Shown here one piece after another: positions 1 to 8,701 of a stretch of DNA of 64,000 bases (its first letter is position 1; each line of letters starts with the position of its first letter). A program made the translations under genes and the position numbers. The notes under the pieces were generated by a model, which was not told where the DNA came from, ran no database searches, and was given only the letters and a program-made list of their open reading frames with translations. The DNA comes from Xanthomonas hortorum (GTDB lineage Bacteria; Pseudomonadota; Gammaproteobacteria; Xanthomonadales; Xanthomonadaceae). The DNA lies in NCBI RefSeq assembly GCF_024339125.1, contig NZ_CP101417.1, positions 4,041,001-4,105,000 of the forward strand, given 5' to 3'.

Positions 1-1456
1 TGTTCCCAAACCACGGTGCTGGACGCTACCAGGTCGGCATCCATGGGCGTGCCAGGATCCGGCAGGCCGCCGATCCTGGTACGCGGGCGTTTTACACCCC
101 AGCTGAGGAGGGACAACGCATCGCGCTGTTCGGGAACGAGCACCTCGACAGCTTGCTGTGCGGAGGAGCCGGTGACAGAACGATCCGATCGGGACCGTTT
201 GCGGCGGCTGCTTGCCAGCGCCTGGCCTGCCTGGTCCATTGGGCTGGGCGCATCCAGCTCACGCTCCAGCGAATCGGCGAATGCATGCAAAGACTCCTGG
301 TCCGGCGTTTGAGCCGAAGCAGAGGACGGTTTCGCCCTTTTCATCCCTAATGCTTGGAGAATACGACCCCAACGCTGCGAGGCTGGAGGGAGCGTTCCAC
401 TGCGGGCTTCGAGTTCGGTGACGCCCACCCTGCGAAATAGCTGTAACAACCCGTGCCTGCTCATCCCGAACTGCGTCATGGCTTCATCAAATGCTTGCGC
501 TGGATGGGAGTGGCACTGGAAAAAACCCAGCACGCGAACAACTTGCGTTTGGTCGGCAACGAGATGCGATGTGCGTTCGGGAATACGGCTTTTGGCTCTT
601 CTGATCAATGTCAGCGCATTCGGCAATCCGTCTTTCACTGCATTCAGCGCAGAGCGTCCGCCGATGCAGGCCAAGGCGACGAGGCGGTCGTTGGTCAACG
701 CGGCCAACGCCGGATCAGGGCGAGATAACTGTGCAAAAATGCTCTTCAGCGCCTGCTTGCCGCCGCCATTGCTGGCGATGGCCACCACCTGCTCCCGGGT
801 CAGGCCATGGGGGGCCTGGCACAGCACCGGCAACAGCCGCTGCACCGTCTCCAGCGCCTGCTTGCCGCCGCCATTGCTGGCGATGGCCACCACCTGGTCC
901 GGGGTCAGGTTCAGGGGGGCACCAGTCAGTGCATTGCGCCATGCATGCACTGCCTCCACCGCGGTCACGCCGCCACGTTTTGCAATCTTGAAAAGTTGGC
1001 CTGTGTCCAACTGTAACGGTAGACCTCTCAACTCTCCCGCCAACGTGAGCAATGCCTCCAGAGCGCGTGCGCCGGACCCCTGTTTGCCGACGCCAACGAC
1101 GTCTTTGTGTGTCGCCTCTGGCAACGCCGCGATCATGGCCTGATACTTGACAGCGACGGTCCCTAACGCTGCCGGGTGTTTGCTGAGCTCAACGATGTGC
1201 GCGTGTGTAAACCCATGGCCGACCAGTGCCTTGTGGTGCTGCGCTACTGTCGAACGAGCCTCCGATTTGATCTCTTCTTGCTGCTGCTGACTGTAGCCGA
1301 GCGTGCGTAGATCCACCTGCGCGGCCGGCGAAGCGTCGGAGGGTTGCGCAGCACGCCGTCGCGGCGCCGGCTTGGCGCGCGGCGGCCGCGCGGCAGTGAC
1401 AGCGACGTGCACGGTGGGTTGCGGGTCATCGGCTGCACGCAGAACCGATTGCACCT
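1..1456 (-). pseudogene. tal: TAL effector gene, repeat and C-terminal part (5' end split off; runs off window)
   Basis: Read on the minus strand, one frame stays open from 1456 to the window edge. It begins inside the TALE N-terminal region (VQSVLRAADDP, then PRAKPAPRRRAAQPSDASPA) and continues through the N-terminal DNA-binding region to ALTGAPLN. A single 35-residue repeat (LTPDQVVAIASNGGGKQALE, diresidue NG) and a final half repeat, also NG, follow. The C-terminal region comes next (RPDPALAAL, MTQFGMSRHGLLQLFRRVG) with nuclear-localisation-type clusters KRSRSD and KRPRTR. The acidic activation domain would lie beyond the left edge. TAL effectors are type III-secreted plant transcription activators and normally have many more repeats, so 1.5 repeats could specify almost no target. 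The start codon, promoter and first ~102 codons lie on the other strand at 1548-2017, so this part cannot be expressed as a normal TALE. Confidence 0.93.
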
Positions 1457-1547
1457 GAGGGTCGGCAGGGATTCGTGTAAAAAACAGCCAAAAGTGAGCT
1501 AACTCGCGGTCATCAAAGAAGTTTTTCACAACCGCCTGCCGGCCCTC
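1457..1547 (+). repeat. IR-B terminal repeat (91 bp), copy 1
   Basis: This 91 bp unit begins GAGGGTCGGCAGGGATTC and ends CTGCCGGCCCTC, so its two ends are imperfect inverted repeats around an asymmetric core (AAAAAACAGCC, AAAGTGAGCTAACTC). The five bases outside its left end are CACCT, which is AGGTG on the TAL coding strand. The same AGGTG precedes the copy at 2018. It therefore marks one end of an element that inserted into the tal gene with a 5 bp duplication, as Tn3-family elements do. Confidence 0.88.
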
Positions 1548-1711
1548 CATACGGGTCCGGGATCGCCGCCACGTCTGCGCCTCAACCCCGGTCGTCGAAG
1601 GTTGCCAGGATCACCCGAAGTTGTGTGCTGCCATGCGGATTCGGAAGAAGTGTAGGGACCAGAGACCTTTAGTCTTGAGGCGACCATGTTTTCTGTAAAG
1701 AGGTATGCCTG
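1548..1711 (+). promoter_or_regulatory. Upstream region of the TAL effector gene
   Basis: These 164 bases lie between an IR-B repeat and the TAL start codon at 1712. The stretch just before the start (AAGAGGTATGCCTG) matches what I know of conserved tal upstream sequence and holds the likely ribosome-binding site (AGAGG). I could not find a convincing plant-inducible-promoter box or a clear -10/-35 pair. Because the downstream gene is cut, the promoter now drives only a short N-terminal peptide. Confidence 0.55.
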
Positions 1712-2074
1712 ATGGATCCCATTCGTTCGCGCACGCCAATTCCTGCCCGCGAACTTCTGCCCGGACCCCAACCGGATAGGGTTCAGCCGACTGCAGATCG
1801 GGGGGTGTCTCCGCCTGCTGGCGGCCCCCTGGATGGCTTGCCGGCTCGGCGGACGATGTCTCAGACCCGGCTGCCGCCCCCCCCTGCACCCATGCCTGCA
1901 TTCTCAGCGGGCAGCTTCAGCGATCTGCTACGTCAGTTCGATCCGTCGCTTCTTGATTCGGTGTCTGCCTTCGGCGCTCCTCATACAGAGGCTGCCCCAG
2001 GAGAGTTGGATGAGGTGGAGGGTCGGCAGGGATTCGTGCAAAAAACAGCCAAAAGTGGGATAACTTGCTGTTAG
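1712..2074 (+). pseudogene. tal: TAL effector N-terminal fragment
   Basis: The frame opens with the canonical TALE N-terminus (MDPIRSRTPIPARELLPGPQ, later DRGVSPPAGGPLDGLPARR and FSDLLRQFDPSLLDSVSAFG), which holds the type III secretion and translocation signal. Identity with the family stops at ...ELDEV at base 2017. The remaining codons to the stop at 2074 are encoded by an IR-B repeat and are not TALE. The continuation (QS...LRAADDP) is found on the opposite strand, ending at 1456. Both broken ends carry AGGTG next to an IR-B repeat. A roughly 120-residue secreted peptide could still be made, but DNA binding is impossible. Confidence 0.95.
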
Positions 2075-2108
2075 TAAAGAATTTTTTCACAGATTCCTGC
2101 CGGCCCTC
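2018..2108 (+). repeat. IR-B terminal repeat (91 bp), copy 2
   Basis: This is a second 91 bp IR-B unit in the same orientation as the copy at 1457 (GAGGGTCGGCAGGGATTC at the left, CTGCCGGCCCTC at the right). AGGTG lies directly before it and is the last TAL-derived sequence. Its interior differs from copy 1 at scattered positions, so the two are relatives and not a fresh duplication. Confidence 0.88.
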
Positions 2109-2279
2109 AATCCCGGCTGCGTGTACTCCCGAATAGTTCTTGCGTGCTCTGCTGTGAAGCCGGCGGCATCCGTCTATGACCCACCCTGCGACCGACCGGT
2201 CTCGCATAGTCGCCGCAAGACAGTTGCAGCGTGTCGAACCTCGAAAGGGACGAGGTAGTGGATGAGCCGATGGAAGCGC

Positions 2280-2360
2280 CGTTTTATCTGGCAACTTCAT
2301 GTTTTCACAAAAGAAATCGGATTCTGCGAGTCATTTTTACACGTATGTCGGCTGAACCCC
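2280..2360 (-). repeat. IR-A terminal repeat end next to a truncated gene
   Basis: On the minus strand, from 2360, the sequence starts GGGGTTCAGCCGACATACG and goes on GTGTAAAAATGACTC. It matches the terminal repeats of the Tn3-family unit at 27379 and 40433 for about 50 bases and then drifts. Its outer edge abuts the phosphopantetheinyl transferase gene. The 170 bases between this repeat and the IR-B copy at 2018-2108 show no gene I recognise. Confidence 0.8.
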
Positions 2361-3145
2361 GGGCAGAGCTGCTCGCTGAGCTGAAAACGGACGACTCCCG
2401 CAATGGGATCCAGTGCCACCATGTGCGCACAGGAAAAATCGAAGTAGCGGCCTACTGCGGAAAAACTCGCCTTGAACAGACTCTCCTTGGCAGAGAAGAC
2501 GATGGTCAGCAACACTTCCAGCGGCACGTGGGTGGACCCGCAGATCGACTGCAGCAACGCCAGCTCCGAGCTATCCACGACAGTGCTCAACAACGCCTCG
2601 CGTGCGTCAGCACCGACCACGTGCTCCAGATCGATGCCGATACCGCGCCATCTGCCAAGTGGTGCAACCGCCGCCGCGGCCAGGCGATTGGTGTGCGAGA
2701 TGCTGCCGATCACCTGCGCTGGCCATAGCGGTTCACGCGAGCTGCCGGTGGCGATGTCGGGGCACATACCGGCGGCGACCAGTACCTGATGCTGCAAGGC
2801 TTGTTGCGCAGCCAGTCGACCGAAGAAATACTCGGCCTGGCGTTTTCGGACGCTACGCGCAATCGTGTCAGGGCATGCGATGTTGCAGAGACCAAATGCT
2901 TCCAGCGAAAACTGCGCAAGTTCGAATGCCATGATCTGCACGATCAAACTGCTACCGCCCAGGCAGGGCAGGGCGTACTGCCAACGCCCGTGCAATGCCT
3001 CGATCGAATCGATGCCTGGATCGCTCGCTGGAGGCGTGTTTCTGCTCAACAGCACGAACTGCATGCCGTCATCGAGCTGGTCGCCTTGCGTGCTGGACAT
3101 CATCGACGCCTTCAACTTCGTCCGGCTTACCTGTCCGAGCGACAT
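2297..3145 (-). pseudogene. 4'-phosphopantetheinyl transferase, 3' end removed by transposon repeat
   Basis: The product resembles Sfp/EntD-type phosphopantetheinyl transferases, which load the phosphopantetheine arm of CoA onto carrier proteins of fatty acid, polyketide or peptide synthases. Recognisable motifs are GSISHTNRLAAAAVAP, GIGIDLEH (metal-binding Asp and Glu) and FSAKESLFKA (the FxxKEAxFKA motif). After FQLSEQLCPGFSRHTCKN the codons come from IR-A, so the natural C-terminus is lost at base 2360. All catalytic motifs remain, so some activity is conceivable. The start is uncertain: ATG at 3145 is used here, ATG at 3103 or 3100 is possible, and a TTG lies at 3166. The gene stands alone, facing the tRNA-Leu side of the core genome. 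Confidence 0.8.
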
Positions 3146-3209
3146 CTGCCAACGTATTCGTGCCAAGCACGGCTGCGAGCGCGTGACAGATGGAGATGGA
3201 TGAAGAGTG

Positions 3210-3293
3210 TGCCCGGGGCGGGAATCGAACCCGCATAGCCTTGCAGCTGAGGGATTTTAAGTCCCTTGCGTCTACCAGTTTCGCCACCCGGGC
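3210..3293 (-). tRNA. tRNA-Leu (anticodon TAA)
   Basis: The minus strand folds as a class II tRNA. The acceptor stem is GCCCGGG at 3293 pairing with CCCGGGC before the discriminator A at 3210. The anticodon arm is GGGACTTAAAATCCC with anticodon TAA, followed by a short variable arm and the T arm GCGGGTTCGATTCCCGC. No CCA is encoded. It is a core gene at the edge of the disturbed TAL region, but I saw no repeat of its 3' end nearby that would mark an attachment site. Confidence 0.96.
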
Positions 3294-3436
3294 ATTGCGA
3301 TAGCGTGCCTGATTGCGCGCCGATTGTGAATCTCTGTGCGTATGTCTTGCTGCACTGCCGGCGCCTGTGCGGCCTGCGCTATCCTGCCGCTGTATAGCCG
3401 CGTGGAAAACCGCCCGCGCACGATCGAAGGAACCGC

Positions 3437-4729
3437 ATGTCCCGCACCACGCTTCTCGCACCGCTTCAAGCGCGTATCGCCGTCATCGGGCTGGGCTATG
3501 TCGGCCTGCCGCTGGCGGTTGCCTTTGGCGAGCAGCGCGACACGCTGGGCTTCGACATCGATGCGCAGCGGGTAGCGCAGTTGCGCGATGGCCACGACGC
3601 CACGCTGGAACTGGACGACGCCGAACTGGCTGCCGCCACCCGGTTGCGCTACACCGCGAACGCGGCCGACCTGGCCGCGTGCAGCATCTTCATCGTCACG
3701 GTGCCGACGCCGATCGACAGCTTCGAGCAACCCGACCTGGAGCCGCTGCGCAGCGCCACCACCTTGATCGCCGCCGCGCTCAAGCCCGGCGACCTGGTGA
3801 TCTACGAATCCACCGTGTATCCGGGCACCACCGAAGAAGTCTGCGTGCCCTTGCTCGAAGCCGCATCGGGGCTACGTTTTAACGACGATTTTTTCTGCGG
3901 CTACAGCCCCGAACGCGTCAATCCGGGCGACCGCCAACGGCGTCTGCGCGATATCCGCAAGATCACCTCCGGCTCCACCGCAGAAGCTGCCGATGCGGTC
4001 GATGCGCTGTACACCAGCATCATCACCGCAGGTACCTGGCGCGCGCCGTCGATGCGCGTGGCCGAGGCTGCCAAGGTGGTCGAAAACATCCAGCGCGACG
4101 TCAATATCGCGCTGGTCAACGAGCTGGCATTGATCTTCGACAAACTGGGCATCGACACGCTGGATGTGCTGGAAGCGGCCGGAACCAAATGGAATTTCCT
4201 GCCATTCCGGCCCGGGCTGGTCGGCGGCCACTGCATCGGCGTGGATCCGTATTACCTGATGCACAAGTCCGAGAGCGTGGGCTATCACCCGGATCTGATC
4301 CATACCGCGCGGCAGGTCAATAACCGTGTCGGCCGGCACGTTGCCGAGCGCGTTTGCGGCATGCTCGCCACGCGCGGCGTGGTGCTCGCGCAGGCGAGGG
4401 TGCTGGTGCTGGGCGCGACCTTCAAAGAGAACTGCCCGGATCTACGCAATAGCCGCGCACTGGAACTGGTGCAGTTGCTGCAAGCTGCGGGCGTGCAGGT
4501 CGATACCTGTGACCCCTGGGCCGACCCGGCAGAAGCCCTGCAGCATGCCGGCGTGCAGTTGTGCGAGGTTGCGGACGAAGGTGCCTACGACGCGGTCGTG
4601 CTGGCGGTGGCGCATGCGCAGTACCGCGACTACGACGCCCAGCGCATCGCCGCGTTGGGCAAACCCGGCGCGGTGATTTACGACGTCAAATCGGTTTGGC
4701 CGCGCGAAGCGGTCAACGATCGTCTGTAA
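3437..4729 (+). CDS. tviB: UDP-N-acetylhexosamine 6-dehydrogenase (TviB/WbpO type)
   Basis: The enzyme oxidises C6 of a UDP-N-acetyl sugar with two NAD+ to give a UDP-uronate for surface polysaccharide. The 430 residues show the N-terminal Rossmann motif IAVIGLGYVGLPLAVAF, the VPTPID segment, the central dimerisation helix region (AEAAKVVENIQRDVNIALVN) and the catalytic cysteine in GLVGGHCIGVDPYYL. The C-terminal Rossmann domain has VLGATFKENCPDLRNS. Length and motifs agree with the family. The gene converges with the flavoprotein gene with a single base between stop codons. No other polysaccharide genes are adjacent, so the exact UDP-GlcNAc versus UDP-GalNAc substrate cannot be inferred from context. 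Confidence 0.88.
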   Translation: MSRTTLLAPLQARIAVIGLGYVGLPLAVAFGEQRDTLGFDIDAQRVAQLRDGHDATLELDDAELAAATRLRYTANAADLAACSIFIVTVPTPIDSFEQPDLEPLRSATTLIAAALKPGDLVIYESTVYPGTTEEVCVPLLEAASGLRFNDDFFCGYSPERVNPGDRQRRLRDIRKITSGSTAEAADAVDALYTSIITAGTWRAPSMRVAEAAKVVENIQRDVNIALVNELALIFDKLGIDTLDVLEAAGTKWNFLPFRPGLVGGHCIGVDPYYLMHKSESVGYHPDLIHTARQVNNRVGRHVAERVCGMLATRGVVLAQARVLVLGATFKENCPDLRNSRALELVQLLQAAGVQVDTCDPWADPAEALQHAGVQLCEVADEGAYDAVVLAVAHAQYRDYDAQRIAALGKPGAVIYDVKSVWPREAVNDRL

Positions 4730-4730
4730 C

Positions 4731-5975
4731 TCACCCGTCTTGCTGCTGCAGCCAGTGCACCGCGCCATGTGCGGCACGTAATCCGCTGGCGAAGCAGGCG
4801 GTCAGCAGATAGCCGCCGGTCGGTGCCTCCCAATCGAGCATTTCTCCGGCGCAAAACACGCCAGGTTGTGCGAGCGCCATCAGCCCATCGTCCAGCGCTT
4901 CCAGCCGCACGCCGCCTGCCGAGCTGATCGCCTCGGCAAGCGGGCGCGGCCTGAGCAAGCGCAACGGTAATTGCTTGAGCGTGCGTGCCACTTGCACAAG
5001 ATTGTCGCCGGCCTGTTTGCCCAGGTGTTCGTACAGCAGCGCCGCCTTGACGCCATCGATGCCGACCTGCCGGCGTAAATGCTCGCTAAAACTCCGTCCC
5101 TTGCGCGGCTTGTCCAGTTCGGCGCTCACGCGCTCAAGGGAACGTCCAGGGACCAGATCCAGGCCAAGTTCGGCCACGCCTTGCGCATCGATCTGCTCTC
5201 GCAAGTCTGCAGCCAACGCATAAATCAGGCTGCCTTCGATTCCGGTGGCGGTGGCAACGCACTCTCCCTGCAGTTCGTGTTGCACGCCATGGCGATCATG
5301 CCAATGCGCCACCACCGGCTTGAGCGGCGCACCGGCATGCCGCTGCACAAAATGCGCGCTCCAGTCGATGTCGAAACCGCAATTGGCCGGCACCAAGGGC
5401 GCAACCGCGATGCCGCGTTGCTGCAGTGGCGCTTGCCACAGACCATCCGAGCCAAGCTGCGGCCAACTGCCGCCACCGAGCGCCAACACCACCGCGTCTG
5501 CGACGCGCTCGATGTCACCGGTTGGTGTGTCGAAGCGCAGTGCACTGTCCTCGCTCCAACCAAGCCAGCGATGCTGCACATGAAAGACCACGCCTTGTTC
5601 CTTGAGTCGACGCACCCAGCCACGCAACAACGGCGCCGCCTTGCGATCCATCGGAAACACACGCCCGGAGCTGCCGACATAGGTGTCCACACCCAACCCG
5701 CGCGCCCAATCGCGTAGCGCGTCCGCATCGAAGTCCCGCAACCAGGCCGCCACCGGTTCGGCACGCTCGCGATAACGCTGCGCAAACAGCGGCATCGGAT
5801 CCGAATGGGTGAGATTCAAACCGCCCTTGCCGGCAATCAAAAACTTGCGCCCGGCCGAGCCCTTCGCCTCGTAAAGGTCCACCGCAAGGCCGGCCGCACA
5901 CGCCACTTCTGCGGCCATCAAGCCGGCCGGCCCGCCGCCAATCACCGCCAGCCGCCGCTTGCTCACATCCGTCAT
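4731..5975 (-). CDS. NAD(P)/FAD-dependent oxidoreductase, TIGR03862/HI0933-like flavoprotein
   Basis: The 414-residue protein starts with an FAD-binding Rossmann motif (LAVIGGGPAGLMAAEVACAA) and the downstream GRKFLIAGKGGLNLTHSD motif typical of HI0933-like flavoproteins. A C-terminal FAD-contact segment (PGVFCAGEMLDWEAPTGGYL) also fits. The substrate of this family is not established to my knowledge. It is convergent with tviB and lies 11 bases downstream of the FKBP gene in the same direction, so the two may be cotranscribed. Nothing unusual is seen. Confidence 0.85.
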   Translation of the reverse strand: MTDVSKRRLAVIGGGPAGLMAAEVACAAGLAVDLYEAKGSAGRKFLIAGKGGLNLTHSDPMPLFAQRYRERAEPVAAWLRDFDADALRDWARGLGVDTYVGSSGRVFPMDRKAAPLLRGWVRRLKEQGVVFHVQHRWLGWSEDSALRFDTPTGDIERVADAVVLALGGGSWPQLGSDGLWQAPLQQRGIAVAPLVPANCGFDIDWSAHFVQRHAGAPLKPVVAHWHDRHGVQHELQGECVATATGIEGSLIYALAADLREQIDAQGVAELGLDLVPGRSLERVSAELDKPRKGRSFSEHLRRQVGIDGVKAALLYEHLGKQAGDNLVQVARTLKQLPLRLLRPRPLAEAISSAGGVRLEALDDGLMALAQPGVFCAGEMLDWEAPTGGYLLTACFASGLRAAHGAVHWLQQQDG

Positions 5976-5986
5976 TGCTCAGGCAC

Positions 5987-6418
5987 TCAGCGCGGCTGCA
6001 CGCCAAGCAATTCCACATCGAACACCAGCGAGGCGCCAGGCGGAATCACCCCACCTGCACCGTTATCGCCATAGCCGTAATCGGGCGGAATCATCAAGGT
6101 GCGCTTGCCACCCACGCGCATGCCGTCAACGCCATCGTCCCAGCCGCGGATGACCTGATGGCCGCCCAACACGAACTGAAATGGCTCGGCGCGATCGAGC
6201 GAGCTGTCGAACTTTTTGCCGTGCTTGTCGGCGGCCTTTTCGTCGTACAACCAGCCGGTGTAGTGCACGGTGACCATCGCGCCGGGCGTTGCCACTGCGC
6301 CGGTGCCGACGGTGCGGTCGATCCGTTCGAAGGTGGCGATGCTGCCACCGGACGGCGGCAGGGCAGGCGCGCAACTCGCGAGCAACAAGGCGGCACAGAG
6401 CGTCAACAGAAGGCGCAT
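5987..6418 (-). CDS. FKBP-type peptidyl-prolyl isomerase, lipoprotein
   Basis: The protein has a signal peptide with a lipobox ([16 protein letters not shown]), so it should be a membrane-anchored periplasmic or outer-membrane lipoprotein. A single FKBP domain follows: [58 protein letters not shown] and LVFDVELL. These folding catalysts isomerise prolyl bonds in exported proteins. The ATG at 6418 gives a standard signal peptide, while the ATG at 6430 would add four residues. The gene is divergent from the DUF6164 gene. Confidence 0.9.
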   Translation of the reverse strand: MRLLLTLCAALLLASCAPALPPSGGSIATFERIDRTVGTGAVATPGAMVTVHYTGWLYDEKAADKHGKKFDSSLDRAEPFQFVLGGHQVIRGWDDGVDGMRVGGKRTLMIPPDYGYGDNGAGGVIPPGASLVFDVELLGVQPR

Positions 6419-6478
6419 GAGATGGTCCATGAAGGAAGTGCGCCATTATCGCATCTGGCTCCGGCTATCATCGCGCCC

Positions 6479-6844
6479 ATGGCCAAGCTACTGCTCAATC
6501 TGCGCAATGTTCCCGATGACGAAGCCGACGAGGTGCGAGCGCTGATGCGCGAGAACCTGGTGCAGATCTACGAAACGCGGCCGAGCAATTGGGGCATTTC
6601 CGCCGGTGGCATCTGGCTCAGCGACGATGCCGACTACCCGCGCGCCAAGGCGGCGATGGATGCCTATCAGGCCCAACGCGGGGCGGTCGCACGCGCGCAG
6701 CGTCAGGAGGCACTGGCATCCGGCACCGCCGAAACCTTCGCTGCGCTGCTGCGCAAGCGTCCGTTGTTCGTGATCGCCACGCTGATCGGCATGCTGGTGG
6801 TCGCCTCGCTGGTACTGCTGCCGTTTCTGCTGTTGCGCGGCTGA
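6479..6844 (+). CDS. DUF6164 family membrane protein
   Basis: This 121-residue protein begins MAKLLLNLRNVPDDEADEVR. It has a soluble N-terminal domain (TRPSNWGISAGGIWL), a charged linker rich in Ala, Arg and Gln, and one C-terminal transmembrane helix (PLFVIATLIGMLVVASLVLL). The family is widespread in gammaproteobacteria without a known function. The frame stays open far upstream, but the ATG at 6479 matches the usual start of the family and leaves room for the divergent FKBP promoter. The next gene, trhO, begins 34 bases downstream and may be cotranscribed. Confidence 0.75.
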   Translation: MAKLLLNLRNVPDDEADEVRALMRENLVQIYETRPSNWGISAGGIWLSDDADYPRAKAAMDAYQAQRGAVARAQRQEALASGTAETFAALLRKRPLFVIATLIGMLVVASLVLLPFLLLRG

Positions 6845-6878
6845 CCCACTGCGGCGCCATCAGGCTTAAAATGACCCG

Positions 6879-7640
6879 ATGATCACCAATACCGCCGCCT
6901 ATCAATTCGTCGCCATCCAGGACCCGCAGCAGCTTGCCGATAGCGTGCTGAGCCACGCCGAGCAGCAGGCGTTGAAGGGCTCGGTGCTGGTGGCCGAAGA
7001 GGGCATCAATCTGTTTCTGGCCGGCGAGGCCGAGCAGGTCGGCGCGTTCTATGCGTGGTTGCAGAGCGATTCGCGCTTTGCGCAGATGCGCATCAAGTAC
7101 AGCCTGAGCGCGCAGCAGCCGTTCGCGCGGCTCAAGGTCAAGCGCAAGCCGGAGATCATCAGCTTCCGTCGCGACGATGCCTCGCCGCTGCAGGGACGTG
7201 CGTCGGCAGTGACGCCAAGCGTGCTGCGCGAATGGATGCGACAAGGACACGACGATCGCGGTCGCCCGCTGGTGCTGCTGGACACGCGCAATGCGCAGGA
7301 AGTGGCATATGGCACGTTCCAGGGTGCGTTGACGTTGCCGATCGACAAGTTCACCGAGTTGCCGGGCGCGTTGGAACCGCATCGCACTGCGCTGGCGGAT
7401 GCCACAGTGGTGAGCTTCTGCACCGGCGGCATCCGCTGCGAAAAAGCCGCGCTGTGGATGCAGGCCGATGGCATGGACAACGTGTTGCAGCTCGAAGGCG
7501 GGATCCTGGGCTACTTCGAAGAGGTCGGCGGCGAAGGCTATGACGGCCGCTGCTTCGTCTTCGACGAGCGTGTCGCGCTGGATCCCGAACTGCGCCCACT
7601 GGTGGATGCCGAGCGCAGCACCGAGGCCGGGGAAATCTGA
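6879..7640 (+). CDS. trhO: tRNA uridine(34) hydroxylase TrhO (rhodanese-like)
   Basis: TrhO (YceA) uses oxygen to form 5-hydroxyuridine at position 34 of certain tRNAs. The 253-residue product has the N-terminal acylphosphatase-like domain (GSVLVAEEGINLFLAG, RLKVKRKPEII) and a rhodanese domain (VLLDTRNAQEVAYGTFQGA). Its catalytic loop VVSFCTGGIRCEKAA contains the conserved cysteines. Length is slightly short for the family because the C-terminal extension is brief. It follows the DUF6164 gene closely on the same strand. Confidence 0.92.
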   Translation: MITNTAAYQFVAIQDPQQLADSVLSHAEQQALKGSVLVAEEGINLFLAGEAEQVGAFYAWLQSDSRFAQMRIKYSLSAQQPFARLKVKRKPEIISFRRDDASPLQGRASAVTPSVLREWMRQGHDDRGRPLVLLDTRNAQEVAYGTFQGALTLPIDKFTELPGALEPHRTALADATVVSFCTGGIRCEKAALWMQADGMDNVLQLEGGILGYFEEVGGEGYDGRCFVFDERVALDPELRPLVDAERSTEAGEI

Positions 7641-7849
7641 CCGGGCGCGAGTGAATTTCCCGATATTCGCGCACTGCGCGTGTTCGGATCATGCAAACAC
7701 GACGCAACGTTGCCCCGCATGTGCGTCATGCCTCACCGTGGCGAGAGGCTTTGGTCTCTGACTTGAAAGTAATACGTCGCATCGTGCTTGCCCTGAATTA
7801 TTCACGGAGATAGGCTGCACCAGCCAGCCGCATAGCGAGGACAACAAGG

Positions 7850-8497
7850 ATGACCATCAGAGTTTTTCTGATTGACGATCATGCACTCGTGCGTACAGGC
7901 ATGAAGATGATCCTGTCCAAGGAAGTGGACATCGATGTGGTAGGAGAGGCCGAGAGCGGGGAGTCGGCGTTGCCGCAAATCCGCCAGCTCAAGCCCGAGA
8001 TCGTGTTGTGCGATCTGCATCTACCCGGCGTCAGCGGTCTGGAAATCACCGAGCGCATCGTCAAGGGCGATTACGGCACCCGCGTGGTCATCGTGTCGGT
8101 ACTGGAAGATGGCCCCCTGCCCAAGCGTCTGCTCGAAGCCGGTGCATCCGGCTACGTCGGCAAGGGCGGCGATGCGCAGGAACTGCTGCGTGCAGTGCGT
8201 GAAGTCGCACTGGGGCGGCGCTATCTCGGCAACACCATCGCGCAGAACCTTGCGCTCTCCAACCTAGAAGGTGGCGGCTCGCCGTTCGATGCGTTGTCGC
8301 CACGCGAGCTGGAGGTCGCTTTGTTGCTGACGCAGGGGCTGCGCCAGGAAGACATCGCCAAGCGCCTGAACCTCAGTGCCAAGACCATCAATACGCACAA
8401 GGCGCGTCTGTTCGAAAAGGTTGGAATCCAGGACAGCATCGCGCTGGCGCGTCTGGCCAACCAATACGGTCTGACCGATCCCGCGCAAACAATGTAG
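7850..8497 (+). CDS. LuxR/NarL-type response regulator (UvrY/GacA-like)
   Basis: The 215-residue protein has a receiver domain with acidic pocket (FLIDDHALVRTGM), predicted phosphoacceptor Asp55 in VLCDLHLPG, and the switch residues IVSV and GYVGKGG. A C-terminal LuxR-type helix-turn-helix follows (LSPRELEVALLLTQGLRQED, LNLSAKTINTHKARLFEKVG). The layout resembles UvrY/GacA, which act with a BarA/GacS kinase on small regulatory RNAs. No kinase gene is adjacent, so this identity is an inference. About 210 bases upstream are free for a promoter, and AGCGAGGACAAC before the ATG gives a ribosome-binding site. Confidence 0.85.
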   Translation: MTIRVFLIDDHALVRTGMKMILSKEVDIDVVGEAESGESALPQIRQLKPEIVLCDLHLPGVSGLEITERIVKGDYGTRVVIVSVLEDGPLPKRLLEAGASGYVGKGGDAQELLRAVREVALGRRYLGNTIAQNLALSNLEGGGSPFDALSPRELEVALLLTQGLRQEDIAKRLNLSAKTINTHKARLFEKVGIQDSIALARLANQYGLTDPAQTM

Positions 8498-8618
8498 GTC
8501 ATGCGCTGGTGATTGGTCTCGCTCCTGACAAGCGAGATCTCAGAACGAAGCGACTCACTCAGCAGCTAACGCGCTGGTGCGAATCCTCGCAGCCGTCTTA
8601 TTCGCAACTTGCACGCAA

Positions 8619-8648
8619 AAACAAAGCGGCTCGAAGGCCGCTTTGTTT
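8619..8648. terminator. Hairpin between convergent response regulator and rne
   Basis: The perfect inverted repeat AAACAAAGCGGC / GCCGCTTTGTTT has a 6-base loop. It lies between convergent genes, and its A/T-rich outer arms suit a bidirectional rho-independent terminator. Confidence 0.8.
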
Positions 8649-8653
8649 GACGT

Positions 8654-8683
8654 CGACCTTGCCTGATTAGTCAGGCAAGGTCG
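8654..8683. terminator. Second perfect hairpin downstream of rne
   Basis: CGACCTTGCCTGA pairs with TCAGGCAAGGTCG around a 4-base loop. It sits 18 bases past the rne stop codon on the minus strand. It lacks a following T-run, so it may act as a 3' stabiliser or combine with the neighbouring hairpin. Confidence 0.6.
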
Positions 8684-8701
8684 AAACAGGCGATGCAGGG
8701 A

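Noticed and set aside
418-1143. Plus-strand frame of 241 codons at the left edge
   Set aside because: It is the antisense of the TAL effector coding sequence, whose minus-strand frame is unmistakable.
1457-2108. Simple homologous inversion between the two IR-B copies flanking the TAL N-terminal part
   Set aside because: These two copies are in the same orientation, so recombination between them would delete the segment and not invert it. A third, inverted copy or a larger element is needed.
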